DNA of 64,000 nucleotides from Comamonas sp. lk. Lineage in GTDB: Bacteria > Pseudomonadota > Gammaproteobacteria > Burkholderiales > Burkholderiaceae_C. Below the pieces are notes generated by a model, which saw only the letters and a list, made by a program, of their open reading frames with translations, made no database searches and was not told where the DNA came from. The translations under genes and the position numbers were made by a program. Below, in pieces: positions 43,412 to 52,022 of the stretch (position 1 is the stretch's first letter; each line of letters begins with the position of its first letter). The stretch lies in NCBI RefSeq assembly GCF_900564145.1, contig NZ_UOOB01000002.1:682001-746000 (forward strand). Direction: 5' to 3'.

Positions 43412-45760
43412 ATGACAGTTTCCGCCCCCGCCCGCTGCCCCATAGATCACAGCCAGTTCACCCAGGCCACGGCCCAGAAAGGCCCGACCGGCTGCCCCAT
43501 CAGCCACGGTGCGGCTGAGTTCAACCCTTTTGGCGATGCCTACCAGCAGGACCCGCCCGAATATGTGCGCTGGGCGCGCGAGCAGGAGCCGGTGTTCTTC
43601 AGCCCGCAGCTGGGCTACTGGGTGGTCGCCCGCTTTGAAGACATCAAGGCCATCTTCCGCGACAACCTCACCTTCAGCCCCTCGATTGCGCTGGAAAAAA
43701 TCACGCCCACCGGCGATGAAGCCAATGCCGTGCTGGCCAGCTACGGCTTTGCATTGAACCGCACGCTGGTCAACGAGGACGAGCCCGCCCATATGCCGCG
43801 CCGCCGGGCGCTGATGGCGCCCTTCACCCCCGAAGAGCTCAAGCATCACGAACCCATGGTGCGCGAGCTGGCCCGCGAGTATGTGGACCGCTTCATCAAC
43901 GACGGCCGAGCCGATCTGGTCGATCAAATGCTGTGGGAAGTGCCGCTGACGGTGGCCATGCACTTTCTGGGCGTGCCCAAGGACGATATGGACACGCTGC
44001 GCCAGTACAGCATTGCCCACACCGTCAACACCTGGGGTCGCCCCAAGCCCGAAGAGCAGGTGGCCGTGGCCCATGCCGTGGGCAATTTCTGGCAGTACGC
44101 CGGCAAGGTGCTGGACAAGATGCGCGCCGACCCCGAGGCGCCGGGCTGGATGCAATACGGCATACGCAAGCAGCGCGAGATGCCCGAGGTGGTGACCGAC
44201 TCCTATCTGCACTCCATGATGATGGCCGGCATCGTCGCCGCACACGAAACCACGGCCAATGCCACGGCCAATGCCATGAAGCTGCTGCTGCAGCACCCCA
44301 AGGTGTGGCACGAGATCTGCGCAGACCCTTCGCTGATCGCCAATGCCGTGGAGGAATGTCTGCGCCACAACGGCTCGGTCGCCGCCTGGCGACGCCTGGT
44401 CACCCAGGATGCCGTCATTGGCGGTCAAGCCATTCCTGCAGGCTCCAAGCTGCTGATCGTCACCTCCTCGGCCAATCACGATGAACAGCATTTTGTGGAC
44501 GCCGATTTCTTCGACATCCACCGCGACAATGCCAGCGACCATCTGACATTCGGCTATGGCTCGCACCAGTGCATGGGCAAGAATCTGGCGCGCATGGAAA
44601 TGCAGATCTTCCTCGAAGAATTCACCCGTCGCCTGCCGCATATGCGCCTGTCCGAGCAGGAATTCAGCTATGTGCCCAACACCTCGTTTCGCGGCCCCGA
44701 GCATCTGTGGGTGCAGTGGGATGCGGCGCAGAATCCCGAGCGCAAAGACCCGGCCGTGCTGCAAGCGCAGCAAGCCGTGCGCATTGGCGAATCCTCGGGC
44801 AGCGTGAGCCGCTCCATGGTCGTCGCCAGCACCGAGCAGATTTCCCAGGGCGTGCTGCGCGTGCGTCTGAAGGCCCCCGACGGCCGCGATCTGCCGCGCT
44901 GGACGCCGGGCTCACATATCGATCTGCAATGCGGCGACACCGGCATCTCCCGCCAATACTCGCTCTGCGGCAGCCCAGACCAGCCCGACAGCTTTGAAGT
45001 CGCCGTGCTGCGCGAAGAGCACAGCCGCGGCGGCTCCGAATGGGTGCACACCCAGCTGCAGCCCGGCATGCGCGTGCAGATGCGCGGCCCGCGCAATCAC
45101 TTCAAGCTCGATGAAAGCGCCGGGCATTTGATCCTGGTCGCCGGCGGCATAGGCATCACGCCGATTGCCAGCATGGCTGCGCGCGCCAAGGCCTTGGGAA
45201 TTTCATATGAAATCCACTACAGCGGCAGCCAGCGTGCACGCATGGCGCTATTGAAATCATTGCAGGAGCTGCATGGTGATCGGCTGCATGTTTACGTGGG
45301 CGAAGAAGGCCGGCGCGCCGATTACCCCCGCCTGCTGGCCATCGCAAAAACCGGCGCCCAGATCTACGCCTGCGGCCCGCAGCGCATGCTGCAAGGCCTG
45401 GAACAAGCCAGCAGCCACTGGCCCGAAGACAGCCTGCGTGTGGAGCATTTTTCCTCCGCCCTGGGTGGACTCGATCCGGCCAAGGAGCACGGCTTTGAAG
45501 TGGAACTGCGCGAGTCCGGCATCACGCTGCAGGTGCGCAAGGACGAGACCCTGCTGGACGCTCTGCGCAGCGCCAATATCGATGTGGAATGCGATTGCCG
45601 CGAAGGCCTGTGCGGTTCCTGCGAAGTCCCCGTGCTTGCCGGCGACATCGACCACCGCGACATGGTGCTGACCCGTTCGGAGCGCGCCGCCTGCACCAAG
45701 ATGATGAGCTGCTGCTCGCGCGCCAGAACCGCCGAAAGCAAGATCGTCCTGGCCTTGTAA
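43412..45760 (+). CDS. Self-sufficient cytochrome P450-reductase fusion (CYP116B-like)
   Basis: A 782-residue monooxygenase that carries its own reductase. The N-terminal P450 has the I-helix HETTANATANAM, ECLRHNGSVAAWRR (ExxR region) and the heme loop FGYGSHQCMGKNLARME with Cys387 as heme ligand. A phthalate-dioxygenase-reductase-like half follows: SRQYSLCGSPDQPDSFEVAV for flavin and ILVAGGIGITPIASMA for the nicotinamide. It ends with a plant-type [2Fe-2S] domain with Cys729, Cys734, Cys737 and Cys767 (CX4CX2CX29C). This order is that of CYP116B enzymes. The ATG at 43412 is used; a TTG at 43397 is in frame. The substrate is unknown. Confidence 0.95.
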   Translation: MTVSAPARCPIDHSQFTQATAQKGPTGCPISHGAAEFNPFGDAYQQDPPEYVRWAREQEPVFFSPQLGYWVVARFEDIKAIFRDNLTFSPSIALEKITPTGDEANAVLASYGFALNRTLVNEDEPAHMPRRRALMAPFTPEELKHHEPMVRELAREYVDRFINDGRADLVDQMLWEVPLTVAMHFLGVPKDDMDTLRQYSIAHTVNTWGRPKPEEQVAVAHAVGNFWQYAGKVLDKMRADPEAPGWMQYGIRKQREMPEVVTDSYLHSMMMAGIVAAHETTANATANAMKLLLQHPKVWHEICADPSLIANAVEECLRHNGSVAAWRRLVTQDAVIGGQAIPAGSKLLIVTSSANHDEQHFVDADFFDIHRDNASDHLTFGYGSHQCMGKNLARMEMQIFLEEFTRRLPHMRLSEQEFSYVPNTSFRGPEHLWVQWDAAQNPERKDPAVLQAQQAVRIGESSGSVSRSMVVASTEQISQGVLRVRLKAPDGRDLPRWTPGSHIDLQCGDTGISRQYSLCGSPDQPDSFEVAVLREEHSRGGSEWVHTQLQPGMRVQMRGPRNHFKLDESAGHLILVAGGIGITPIASMAARAKALGISYEIHYSGSQRARMALLKSLQELHGDRLHVYVGEEGRRADYPRLLAIAKTGAQIYACGPQRMLQGLEQASSHWPEDSLRVEHFSSALGGLDPAKEHGFEVELRESGITLQVRKDETLLDALRSANIDVECDCREGLCGSCEVPVLAGDIDHRDMVLTRSERAACTKMMSCCSRARTAESKIVLAL

Positions 45761-45786
45761 TCGATAGCCTGACCGCGCGACGGCCG

Positions 45787-46686
45787 CTACATGTTCCAGA
45801 TTCTGGGAGTGCTGCCTTGCAGCCCCCAGAGTTCGGCGCGCCAATGTGCCCAGACCTGCTTCCAGACATTCATCACCGGCTCCACCACCGGCGCCAGGCC
45901 GCGCAGCACCAGCATGTGTTCATTGGGCGCCGTCACACCAGCCACCACCGCTTGCCCTGCGCTTGATGCCGAGGTTTGCAGCAGCGCATGGGTACTCTCC
46001 AGAAGCATCTCGCGCAGCGGGCGCGAGATAGGCGAGCCGCTGGCAAACACCAGGCTGGCCATGCAGCGCCGCCCCGCCAGGCCCAGGGCCCCATCGAGCA
46101 GCAAGCCATCCTGGGCGTTGATCACGCCACGCTCCAGAAAACGGCCCGGCCATTCCAGGTGCTGGGTGAACTGGCCCTGTACATAAGGCTGGTCCGCCAA
46201 AGGCAGGCCCAAGGCCGTCACATCCCAGCTCAAAAGCTGTGCGCCTTCGGCCAGCTCGAACTCCAGATGATTGACGGCATCGCAGGCGTTATAGGCAATG
46301 GCTTCCAGCGGCAACCACTCCAGACGCGCGCCGGCGGCCAGTTTCAGACGCGTGCGTTGCAGCGCGGGCTTTCCATTGCTTTTGTAAAAGCGCGTGGCAC
46401 CAGGCGTGGTCACCAGGGCATGCGCGCCGGTGTCCACCTGCACGGCAATATCGAGCACATCGCCGCCGACCAGGCCGCCGGGCGGATGTACCAGCACGTT
46501 GTGGCAAATCTCCGAGCCTTCCGGATACAGGCTTTTGAGTACGCGCAGCGGACCATCGTGCGTGAAGTGCACCGAGGTTTTTCGTGCGCCCTCGGAAAGC
46601 GTTTGCGAGCTGTAATTCAGCGCAAGCTGCGCGTGCCAAGTCATATCCGTCTCATCCTTCATCGCCTCAGCTGCCTTGTTTTTCAC
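45787..46686 (-). CDS. ureD: Urease accessory protein UreD
   Basis: A chaperone that helps load nickel into urease. It has 299 residues with the UreD pattern MTWHAQLALNYSSQTLSEGARKTSVHFTHDGPLRVLKSLYPEG, CHNVLVHPPGGLVGGDVLDI, VTTPGATRFYKSNGKPA, EWLPLEAIAYNACDA and LDGALGLAGRRCMASLVF. It lies 12.5 kb before ureA and is transcribed the opposite way. It is on the same strand as urtABCDE but separated from urtE by two plus-strand genes. The start may be MTWHAQLA, MKDETDMT or MKNKAAEA. Confidence 0.93.
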   Translation of the reverse strand: MKNKAAEAMKDETDMTWHAQLALNYSSQTLSEGARKTSVHFTHDGPLRVLKSLYPEGSEICHNVLVHPPGGLVGGDVLDIAVQVDTGAHALVTTPGATRFYKSNGKPALQRTRLKLAAGARLEWLPLEAIAYNACDAVNHLEFELAEGAQLLSWDVTALGLPLADQPYVQGQFTQHLEWPGRFLERGVINAQDGLLLDGALGLAGRRCMASLVFASGSPISRPLREMLLESTHALLQTSASSAGQAVVAGVTAPNEHMLVLRGLAPVVEPVMNVWKQVWAHWRAELWGLQGSTPRIWNM

Positions 46687-46866
46687 AGCGGTTCAGCCTC
46701 ATCCGACTCGCGTCGCTTGCGCAGAAACCGGTGCTGAAAACACCTCAGCTCTTTTGCTTGTTAACTCATAGAAAAACGTTCGTTGTTGCAACGCAGCGCA
46801 GCTTCTACAGTCTCTCACATGCCATGCCGACCACGGCGCATGGCCCTTGATTTCAGGAGCTGTTTC

Positions 46867-47934
46867 ATGTCTGCCCAAGCGTTTGCACACCAGGCTTTTC
46901 ACCCCAAGCGGCCGCGCTGGCTGGCCGTCATGGGTGTGGCTTGCTGCGCTCTGTTGGGCGGCATCGCATCGGCACAAAACAGCTCCGCAGCCGCGCCCGT
47001 CTGGAAGCCCAGCAAGTCGCCAGAATTCATTGTTCCCAGCGGTGCCGGTGCGGCGCTGGATGTGGCGGCACGCAAGCTCACCGAGCTGCTGGCCAGAGAA
47101 GGCCTGTCGCCCAGCTTTGTAGTCAGCAACAAGTCCGGCGCGCACTCCATCTCCGCACTGGAGAGCCTGCACCGCCATGCCGGCGATGCGCATACGCTGA
47201 TGACGCTCAGCAGCAGCTACGGCAACAGTCTTGCGCAAAATGCCCTGCCCGCCCATCTGCAAAAAGCGACGCCGCTGGTGACCTTGTTCAGAGAATTCAC
47301 CACCGTGGTGGTGCGCGCGGATTCGCCGATCCGCAATGCGCAGGATCTGGTCGCCCAGCTGCGCCAGGACCCGGAGAAATACTCGATCGGCATTGCCACC
47401 ACGCTGGGCAATCACATCCATCTTGGCGTGGCCCAACCGCTGCAGCAAGGCGGCGTCAATATCCAGAAGCTGCGCATTGTTCCCTACAAGTCCTCGGCCG
47501 AATCCATGACGGCTCTGGTGGGCGGGCATTTGGATGTGGTGTCTGCCACCACACCCAATCTGCTGCCCTATCTGCAGGCAGGCCGGGTGCGCGTGCTGGC
47601 CATCGCCGCCGACCAGCGTCTGGAAGGCGCTTTCGCCCAGTCCCCCACATGGAAGGAGCAAGGCATCGACTATGTCAGCGATTCGTTTCAGGGCGTGATG
47701 ACCACCCCCGCTGCCACCGCACAGCAGCAGACCTACTGGGTCGGCGCGCTGCGCCGCGTCTCCGAGACGCGCGAATGGAAGGACTTTGTGGCACTCAACC
47801 AGTGGGAACCCATCTTCCTCGGCCCACAGGAAACGGCCAGCGCCTTGCATACCCAGGTTCAGCGCAACCATGCACTGCTTGCCGAGCTGGGCTTGCTGCC
47901 AGCCGCAGCCGTCCACATTGCCAAAGCCCGCTGA
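46867..47934 (+). CDS. Bug/TctC-family receptor beside a TauD-like dioxygenase
   Basis: A 355-residue exported receptor. The signal peptide (AVMGVACCALLGGIASAQ) is followed by EFIVPSGAGAALDVAARKLTELL, TTLGNHIHLGVAQ and SAESMTALVGGHLDVVSATTPNLLPYLQAGRVRVLAIA, as in TctC proteins. CAGGAG precedes the ATG at 46867. It sits 26 bases before a dioxygenase gene, with which it is probably co-transcribed. It and its partner interrupt the urt-ureD run. The ligand is unknown. Confidence 0.88.
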   Translation: MSAQAFAHQAFHPKRPRWLAVMGVACCALLGGIASAQNSSAAAPVWKPSKSPEFIVPSGAGAALDVAARKLTELLAREGLSPSFVVSNKSGAHSISALESLHRHAGDAHTLMTLSSSYGNSLAQNALPAHLQKATPLVTLFREFTTVVVRADSPIRNAQDLVAQLRQDPEKYSIGIATTLGNHIHLGVAQPLQQGGVNIQKLRIVPYKSSAESMTALVGGHLDVVSATTPNLLPYLQAGRVRVLAIAADQRLEGAFAQSPTWKEQGIDYVSDSFQGVMTTPAATAQQQTYWVGALRRVSETREWKDFVALNQWEPIFLGPQETASALHTQVQRNHALLAELGLLPAAAVHIAKAR

Positions 47935-47960
47935 AGCGCGAGCATCGAAGAAAGCCTCTC

Positions 47961-48950
47961 ATGAACATGCCCTTGCCCCACGCCCCGTTGCAGCGTCTCG
48001 ATGAACAGCTGCAGGCGGCCAACACGCTCACGCCCCACGTCAGAGTGGCTCCTCAATCGGCCCATATCGGCGCCTTGATCAGCGGTGTGGTGCTGGAACG
48101 CCCTCTCAGTGCGGCGGAGGTGCACACCGTGCGCTCGGCCCTGCTGCGCTGGAAAGTCGTGTTCTTTCGCGATCAGCATCTGACGCACGAACAGCATCTG
48201 GCCTTCTCGCGCCAGTTCGGTGAACTCACGCTGGGCCACCCCGTGTTTGGCCATGTGGACGGCCACCCCGAGCTGTACTCGATTGCCAAGCACCGCAAGG
48301 CCAACCGCCACAGCGGCCAAGCAGAGCAGCGCCCGTGGACGGGCTGGCATGCCGATGTGACGGCGGCTCACAGCCCGCCTGCAGCCTCCATACTGCGCGG
48401 CGTCACCATCCCGCCCTATGGCGGCGACACCCAATGGACCAATCTGGCTGCGGCCTACAACGCGCTGTCTGCGTCGCTGCAGGCTTTTTTGCAGACTCTG
48501 CGCGGCGAGCACCGTTTCAGCGCGCCGCAAGGTGCGACGGCATCGGCCGAGTATCTGGAGCTGGTGCGCAACAACACCCTGGTCAGCGAACATCCCCTGA
48601 TCACCGTCCACCCCGAAACCGGCGAGAAAGTGCTCTACATCAGCCCCGGTTTTCTCAAAACCGTCAGCGGCCTGAACACCCGCGAATCGCGCGTGCTGCT
48701 GGAGTTTCTGTGGGAGCACGCCGTCAGCAGCGAGTTCACGGTACGCTTCAAATGGGAGCCGGGCTCGCTGGCCTTCTGGGACAACCGCGCGACGGCACAC
48801 GTGGCTCCGCAGGATATTTTTGCCCTGGAGTTTGACCGCCAGCTCTATCGCAGCACGCTGGTCGGCAAGATTCCCGTGGGGGCCGACGGCCGCGAATCCA
48901 CGGCGATTCAGGGCGACCCGGTGCTGGCCGCACATGGCGCCGCGTACTGA
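47961..48950 (+). CDS. TauD/TfdA-family Fe(II)/2-oxoglutarate dioxygenase
   Basis: A 329-residue oxygenase with the facial triad GWHADVT (first His and Asp) and a distal His in ATAHVAPQD, plus the later Arg region FALEFDRQLYRSTL. The family removes sulfonate, alkylsulfate or ether groups and includes taurine and 2,4-D dioxygenases. The neighbouring receptor suggests uptake and cleavage of an organic acid, perhaps a sulfonate. The start at 47961 fits the family; the longer frame over the previous gene is spurious. A terminator follows. Confidence 0.88.
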   Translation: MNMPLPHAPLQRLDEQLQAANTLTPHVRVAPQSAHIGALISGVVLERPLSAAEVHTVRSALLRWKVVFFRDQHLTHEQHLAFSRQFGELTLGHPVFGHVDGHPELYSIAKHRKANRHSGQAEQRPWTGWHADVTAAHSPPAASILRGVTIPPYGGDTQWTNLAAAYNALSASLQAFLQTLRGEHRFSAPQGATASAEYLELVRNNTLVSEHPLITVHPETGEKVLYISPGFLKTVSGLNTRESRVLLEFLWEHAVSSEFTVRFKWEPGSLAFWDNRATAHVAPQDIFALEFDRQLYRSTLVGKIPVGADGRESTAIQGDPVLAAHGAAY

Positions 48951-48989
48951 TATCAAATTTGTCTCCTGCTGAACACTCCGGGGTTTGTA

Positions 48990-49014
48990 GGTGCCGCTTG
49001 CGGCACCTTTTTTT
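48990..49014 (+). terminator. Rho-independent terminator after the TauD-like gene
   Basis: GGTGCCG (48990-48996) pairs with CGGCACC (49001-49007) over a 4-base loop, followed by a T-run (49008-49014). Confidence 0.85.
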
Positions 49015-49028
49015 GCCCCGGTCTGGCT

Positions 49029-49721
49029 TCAGATGGCCACCAGGCTTCGCACATTCTTTTGCTGCATCTCGCTGCCCGGGCCCGAGGCGATCACTTCGCC
49101 GCGCTCCATCACCACATAGTGGTCGGCCAGTTCTTCGGCAAAGTCGTAATACTGCTCGCACAGCAAGATGGCCATATCGCCGCGATTGGCCAGCATGCGT
49201 ATCACCCGGCCTATGTCTTTGATGATGCTGGGCTGAATGCCTTCGGTCGGCTCGTCCAGAATCAGGATCTGCGGCTGCGGCGCCAGCGCGCGGGCAATCG
49301 CCAGCTGCTGCTGCTGGCCGCCCGAAAGATCGCCACCGCGACGGTTGAGCATCTGCTTGAGCACGGGAAACAGCTCATACAGCTCACCGGGAACCTTGGT
49401 GCGCGCCGAGCAGTAGGACAAGCCCATGCGCAGATTGTCTTGCACCGACAGGCGCGAAAAAATCTCGCGCCCCTGAGGCACATAGCCGATGCCGCTGCGC
49501 GCCCGTTCGTAAGGCGTTTTCCTGCCAATGTCGGCGCCCTGCCACTGAATGCTGCCGCTTTTGATGGGCACCAGCCCCATCAAACTTTTGAGCAACGTGG
49601 TCTTGCCCACGCCATTGCGGCCCAGCAGCACCGTGACCTTGCCGATCTCGGCGGTGAGGTTCACGTCGCGCAGAATGTGCGAGCCGCCGTAGTACTGGTG
49701 CAGATTTTGAACTCTAAGCAT
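49029..49721 (-). CDS. urtE: Urea ABC transporter ATPase UrtE
   Basis: A 230-residue ATPase of the LivF type that powers urea import. It has Walker A LLGRNGVGKTTLLKSL, the signature LSGGQQQQLAIARAL, Walker B PQILILDEPTEGIQPSI and the usual H-loop region (LCEQYYDFAEELADHYVVMERGEV). It is the last urt gene on the strand, nearly 200 bases after urtD. The gap carries a dispersed repeat and hairpins. Confidence 0.95.
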   Translation of the reverse strand: MLRVQNLHQYYGGSHILRDVNLTAEIGKVTVLLGRNGVGKTTLLKSLMGLVPIKSGSIQWQGADIGRKTPYERARSGIGYVPQGREIFSRLSVQDNLRMGLSYCSARTKVPGELYELFPVLKQMLNRRGGDLSGGQQQQLAIARALAPQPQILILDEPTEGIQPSIIKDIGRVIRMLANRGDMAILLCEQYYDFAEELADHYVVMERGEVIASGPGSEMQQKNVRSLVAI

Positions 49722-49770
49722 ATTTGGCCTCTAGCACTTACACATCAAGCGCAAGCAGCTATCTAATTTG
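49722..49770 (+). repeat. Dispersed repeat copy, best-preserved intergenic example
   Basis: ATTTGGCCTCTAGCACTTAC, then CATCAAGCGCAAGCAGCTAT and CTAATTTG. I used this as the reference for finding the other copies. It lies between urtD and urtE. Confidence 0.65.
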
Positions 49771-49856
49771 ATTACTCACAGCAAGCATGGCGTCTGAAAC
49801 TAGCGCAAGCCGAGCCAGGCAGCCGCGCAAGGGCCGCCCCGCCGTGCTGGCTGCGT

Positions 49857-49908
49857 CCCCTTCCCCTAGCGCGCAGCGCGTAGAGAGAGGGGGAAGGCGC
49901 GAAGCGCC
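49857..49908. other. Hairpin pair between urtD and urtE
   Basis: CCTTCCCC (49859-49866) pairs with GGGGAAGG (49890-49897) around a GC-rich centre, and GGCGC (49896-49900) pairs with GCGCC (49904-49908). It lies just before the urtD stop on the minus strand, so it could weaken transcription into urtE. Confidence 0.45.
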
Positions 49909-49916
49909 TCAGGGGG

Positions 49917-50795
49917 TTAACGTCCTAAATACACTTCAATCACGCGCTCGTCGGCCTGCACCTGGGCCAGCGTGCCCTCGGCCAGAACGCTGCCGTCGCA
50001 GAGCACCGTGACCTTCTCGCTGATGGTGTCGATAAAGCTCATGTCGTGCTCCACCACCATCAGCGAATGTTTGCCCTTGAGCGTCAGGAACAGCTCGGCA
50101 GTACGCACGGTTTCCTCATCGGTCATGCCGGCCGCAGGTTCATCGAGCAGCAGCAGCTTGGGCTCCTGCACCAGCAGCATGCCGATCTCCAGCCACTGCT
50201 TCTGGCCGTGGCTCAGCAGCCCCGCCTGCCGCGTCACGCTGCCGGCCAGATGAATGGTGTGCAACACCTCGGCAATGCGATCCTTTTGCGCGCCGCTGAG
50301 CTTGAACAGCATGGAGGCCGCAATACCCTTGTGCGTCTTGAGCGCCAGCTCCAGGTTCTCGAACACGCTGAGCTGCTCGAACACCGTGGGCTTCTGAAAC
50401 TTGCGGCCGATGCCCATGGCCGCAATCTCGGGCTCGCTGTAGCGCAGCAGGTCGATGGTGGAGCCGAAGTACACCGTGCCGCTGTCGGGCCGGGTCTTGC
50501 CGGTGATGATGTCCATCATCGTGGTCTTGCCCGCACCATTGGGACCGATGATGCAGCGCAGCTCGCCGGGGGCGATATCGAGGTTCAGGCCGTTGATGGC
50601 CTTGAAGCCGTCAAAGCTCACATGCACGCCTTCGAGGTAGAGGATGCGGCCGTGGGTCACATCGACTTCGCCGGCCACCAGGGGCCGCGCCATGCTGGCG
50701 CTGCGGCCACCGGATTCCGTGGCGAACACGGCCTGCTGCCGGGCCTGGTAATCGGCCAGGCGCTCTGCGCCTTCCTGCATCAGATCGGGCGTCAT
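49917..50795 (-). CDS. urtD: Urea ABC transporter ATPase UrtD
   Basis: A 292-residue LivG-type ATPase. It has Walker A IIGPNGAGKTTMMDII, the signature LSHGQKQWLEIGMLLVQ and Walker B LLLLDEPAAGMTDEE, with ILYLEGVHVSFDGFKAINGLNLDI at the domain start and a characteristic late VLCDGSVLAEGTLAQV. The first 45 residues precede the usual ATPase fold. Its ATG overlaps the urtC stop (ATGA). Confidence 0.95.
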   Translation of the reverse strand: MTPDLMQEGAERLADYQARQQAVFATESGGRSASMARPLVAGEVDVTHGRILYLEGVHVSFDGFKAINGLNLDIAPGELRCIIGPNGAGKTTMMDIITGKTRPDSGTVYFGSTIDLLRYSEPEIAAMGIGRKFQKPTVFEQLSVFENLELALKTHKGIAASMLFKLSGAQKDRIAEVLHTIHLAGSVTRQAGLLSHGQKQWLEIGMLLVQEPKLLLLDEPAAGMTDEETVRTAELFLTLKGKHSLMVVEHDMSFIDTISEKVTVLCDGSVLAEGTLAQVQADERVIEVYLGR

Positions 50796-52021
50796 GCGCG
50801 GGCTCCTTGATTCAATGGAACAGAGGCTTCTGTGGCTGCAGCCTGCGGCTGCGCTGGCGTCTGAGATGGCGACCGGATTTCAGCCGATCCCTGAGCCTGC
50901 GCCCTGCGCTTTTCGCGCCACTGCCTGAGCTGTTGCGGCAGGCGAATCAGCCCACCAGGCATGAACAGCGTCACCACGATGAACAGCGCGCCCAGCACAT
51001 ACAGCCAGTACTCTGGAGCCGCTACGGTCAGCCAGCTTTTTCCGCCGTTGACGGCGAACGCGCCGATGATGGGGCCGACCAGGGAAGCACGGCCGCCCAC
51101 GGCCGTCCACACCGCCATTTCGATGGAGTTGCCCACGCTCATTTCGCTGGGGTTGATGATGCCCACCTGCGGCACGTAGAGCGCGCCGGCCAGGCCGCAC
51201 ATCATGGCCGAGATGACCCAGATCGACAGCTTGTAAGGCAGCGGGTTGTAGCCGCAGAACATGGTGCGGGTTTCGGCATCGCGCACGGCTTGCAACACGC
51301 GGCCGTATTTGCTGCGCACCAGCCAGCGCGAGAACAGAAAACAGCCCAGCAGCGCCAGCCCGGACAGTGCAAACAGCAGCACTTGGATGCGCTGTGAAGT
51401 CAGCGAAAATCCCAGCAGGCTTTTGAAGCCGGTAAAGCCGTTGTTGCCGCCAAAGCCGGTCTCGTTGCGAAAGAACAGCAGCATGGCCGCATAGGTCAGC
51501 GCCTGCGTGATGATGGAGAAATACACGCCCTTGATGCGCGAGCGAAAAGCGAAGTAACCAAACAGTCCTCCAATCAGGCCCGGCACCAGAAACACCAGTA
51601 GCACGGTGGCCGCAAAGCTGCCCGACAGTGCCCAATGCCAGGGCAACGTCTTCCAGTCCAGAAAGCCCATGAAGGCCGGCAGCGCATCGGGGCCTGCAGC
51701 TTCTCGCATCAGATACATGCCCATCACATAGCCGCCCAGCGCAAAGAACAGGCCGTGGCCCAGACTCAGAATGCCGGTATAGCCCCAGATCAGATCGATG
51801 GCCAGCGCGCAAATCGCATAGCACATGAACTTGCCCAGCAGGCCCACCATATAGTCCGAGAGGTGTAGAGCGCTGCCTTCTGGCACCCACAGATTGAGCA
51901 CCGGAGCCACGGCGCAGATGACGATCAGTGCGACCAGAAAAGCCGTCCAGCCCTTGCGGCTGAGCAGAGGTTCCGGCGCGGGGAGCGGAAGAGTTGGAGC
52001 CATTGAATTTGCAGCAGTCAT
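50792..52021 (-). CDS. urtC: Urea ABC transporter permease UrtC
   Basis: A LivM-type permease of 409 residues with about eight to ten helices, for example LGHGLFFALGGYVMGMYLM and SKYGRVLQAVRDAETRTMFCGYNPLPYKLSIWVISAM. The motif RAVRDAE-like is typical of branched-chain/urea permeases. The ATG at 52021 lies one base after the urtB stop; an upstream ATG at 52036 overlaps urtB. The C-terminal 40 residues are charged and Pro/Ala-rich. Confidence 0.93.
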   Translation of the reverse strand: MTAANSMAPTLPLPAPEPLLSRKGWTAFLVALIVICAVAPVLNLWVPEGSALHLSDYMVGLLGKFMCYAICALAIDLIWGYTGILSLGHGLFFALGGYVMGMYLMREAAGPDALPAFMGFLDWKTLPWHWALSGSFAATVLLVFLVPGLIGGLFGYFAFRSRIKGVYFSIITQALTYAAMLLFFRNETGFGGNNGFTGFKSLLGFSLTSQRIQVLLFALSGLALLGCFLFSRWLVRSKYGRVLQAVRDAETRTMFCGYNPLPYKLSIWVISAMMCGLAGALYVPQVGIINPSEMSVGNSIEMAVWTAVGGRASLVGPIIGAFAVNGGKSWLTVAAPEYWLYVLGALFIVVTLFMPGGLIRLPQQLRQWREKRRAQAQGSAEIRSPSQTPAQPQAAATEASVPLNQGARA

Positions 52022-52022
52022 G

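Noticed and set aside
46941..47960. Long upstream extension of the TauD-like dioxygenase frame
   Set aside because: It overlaps the TctC-type receptor in another frame; dioxygenase homology starts at 47961.
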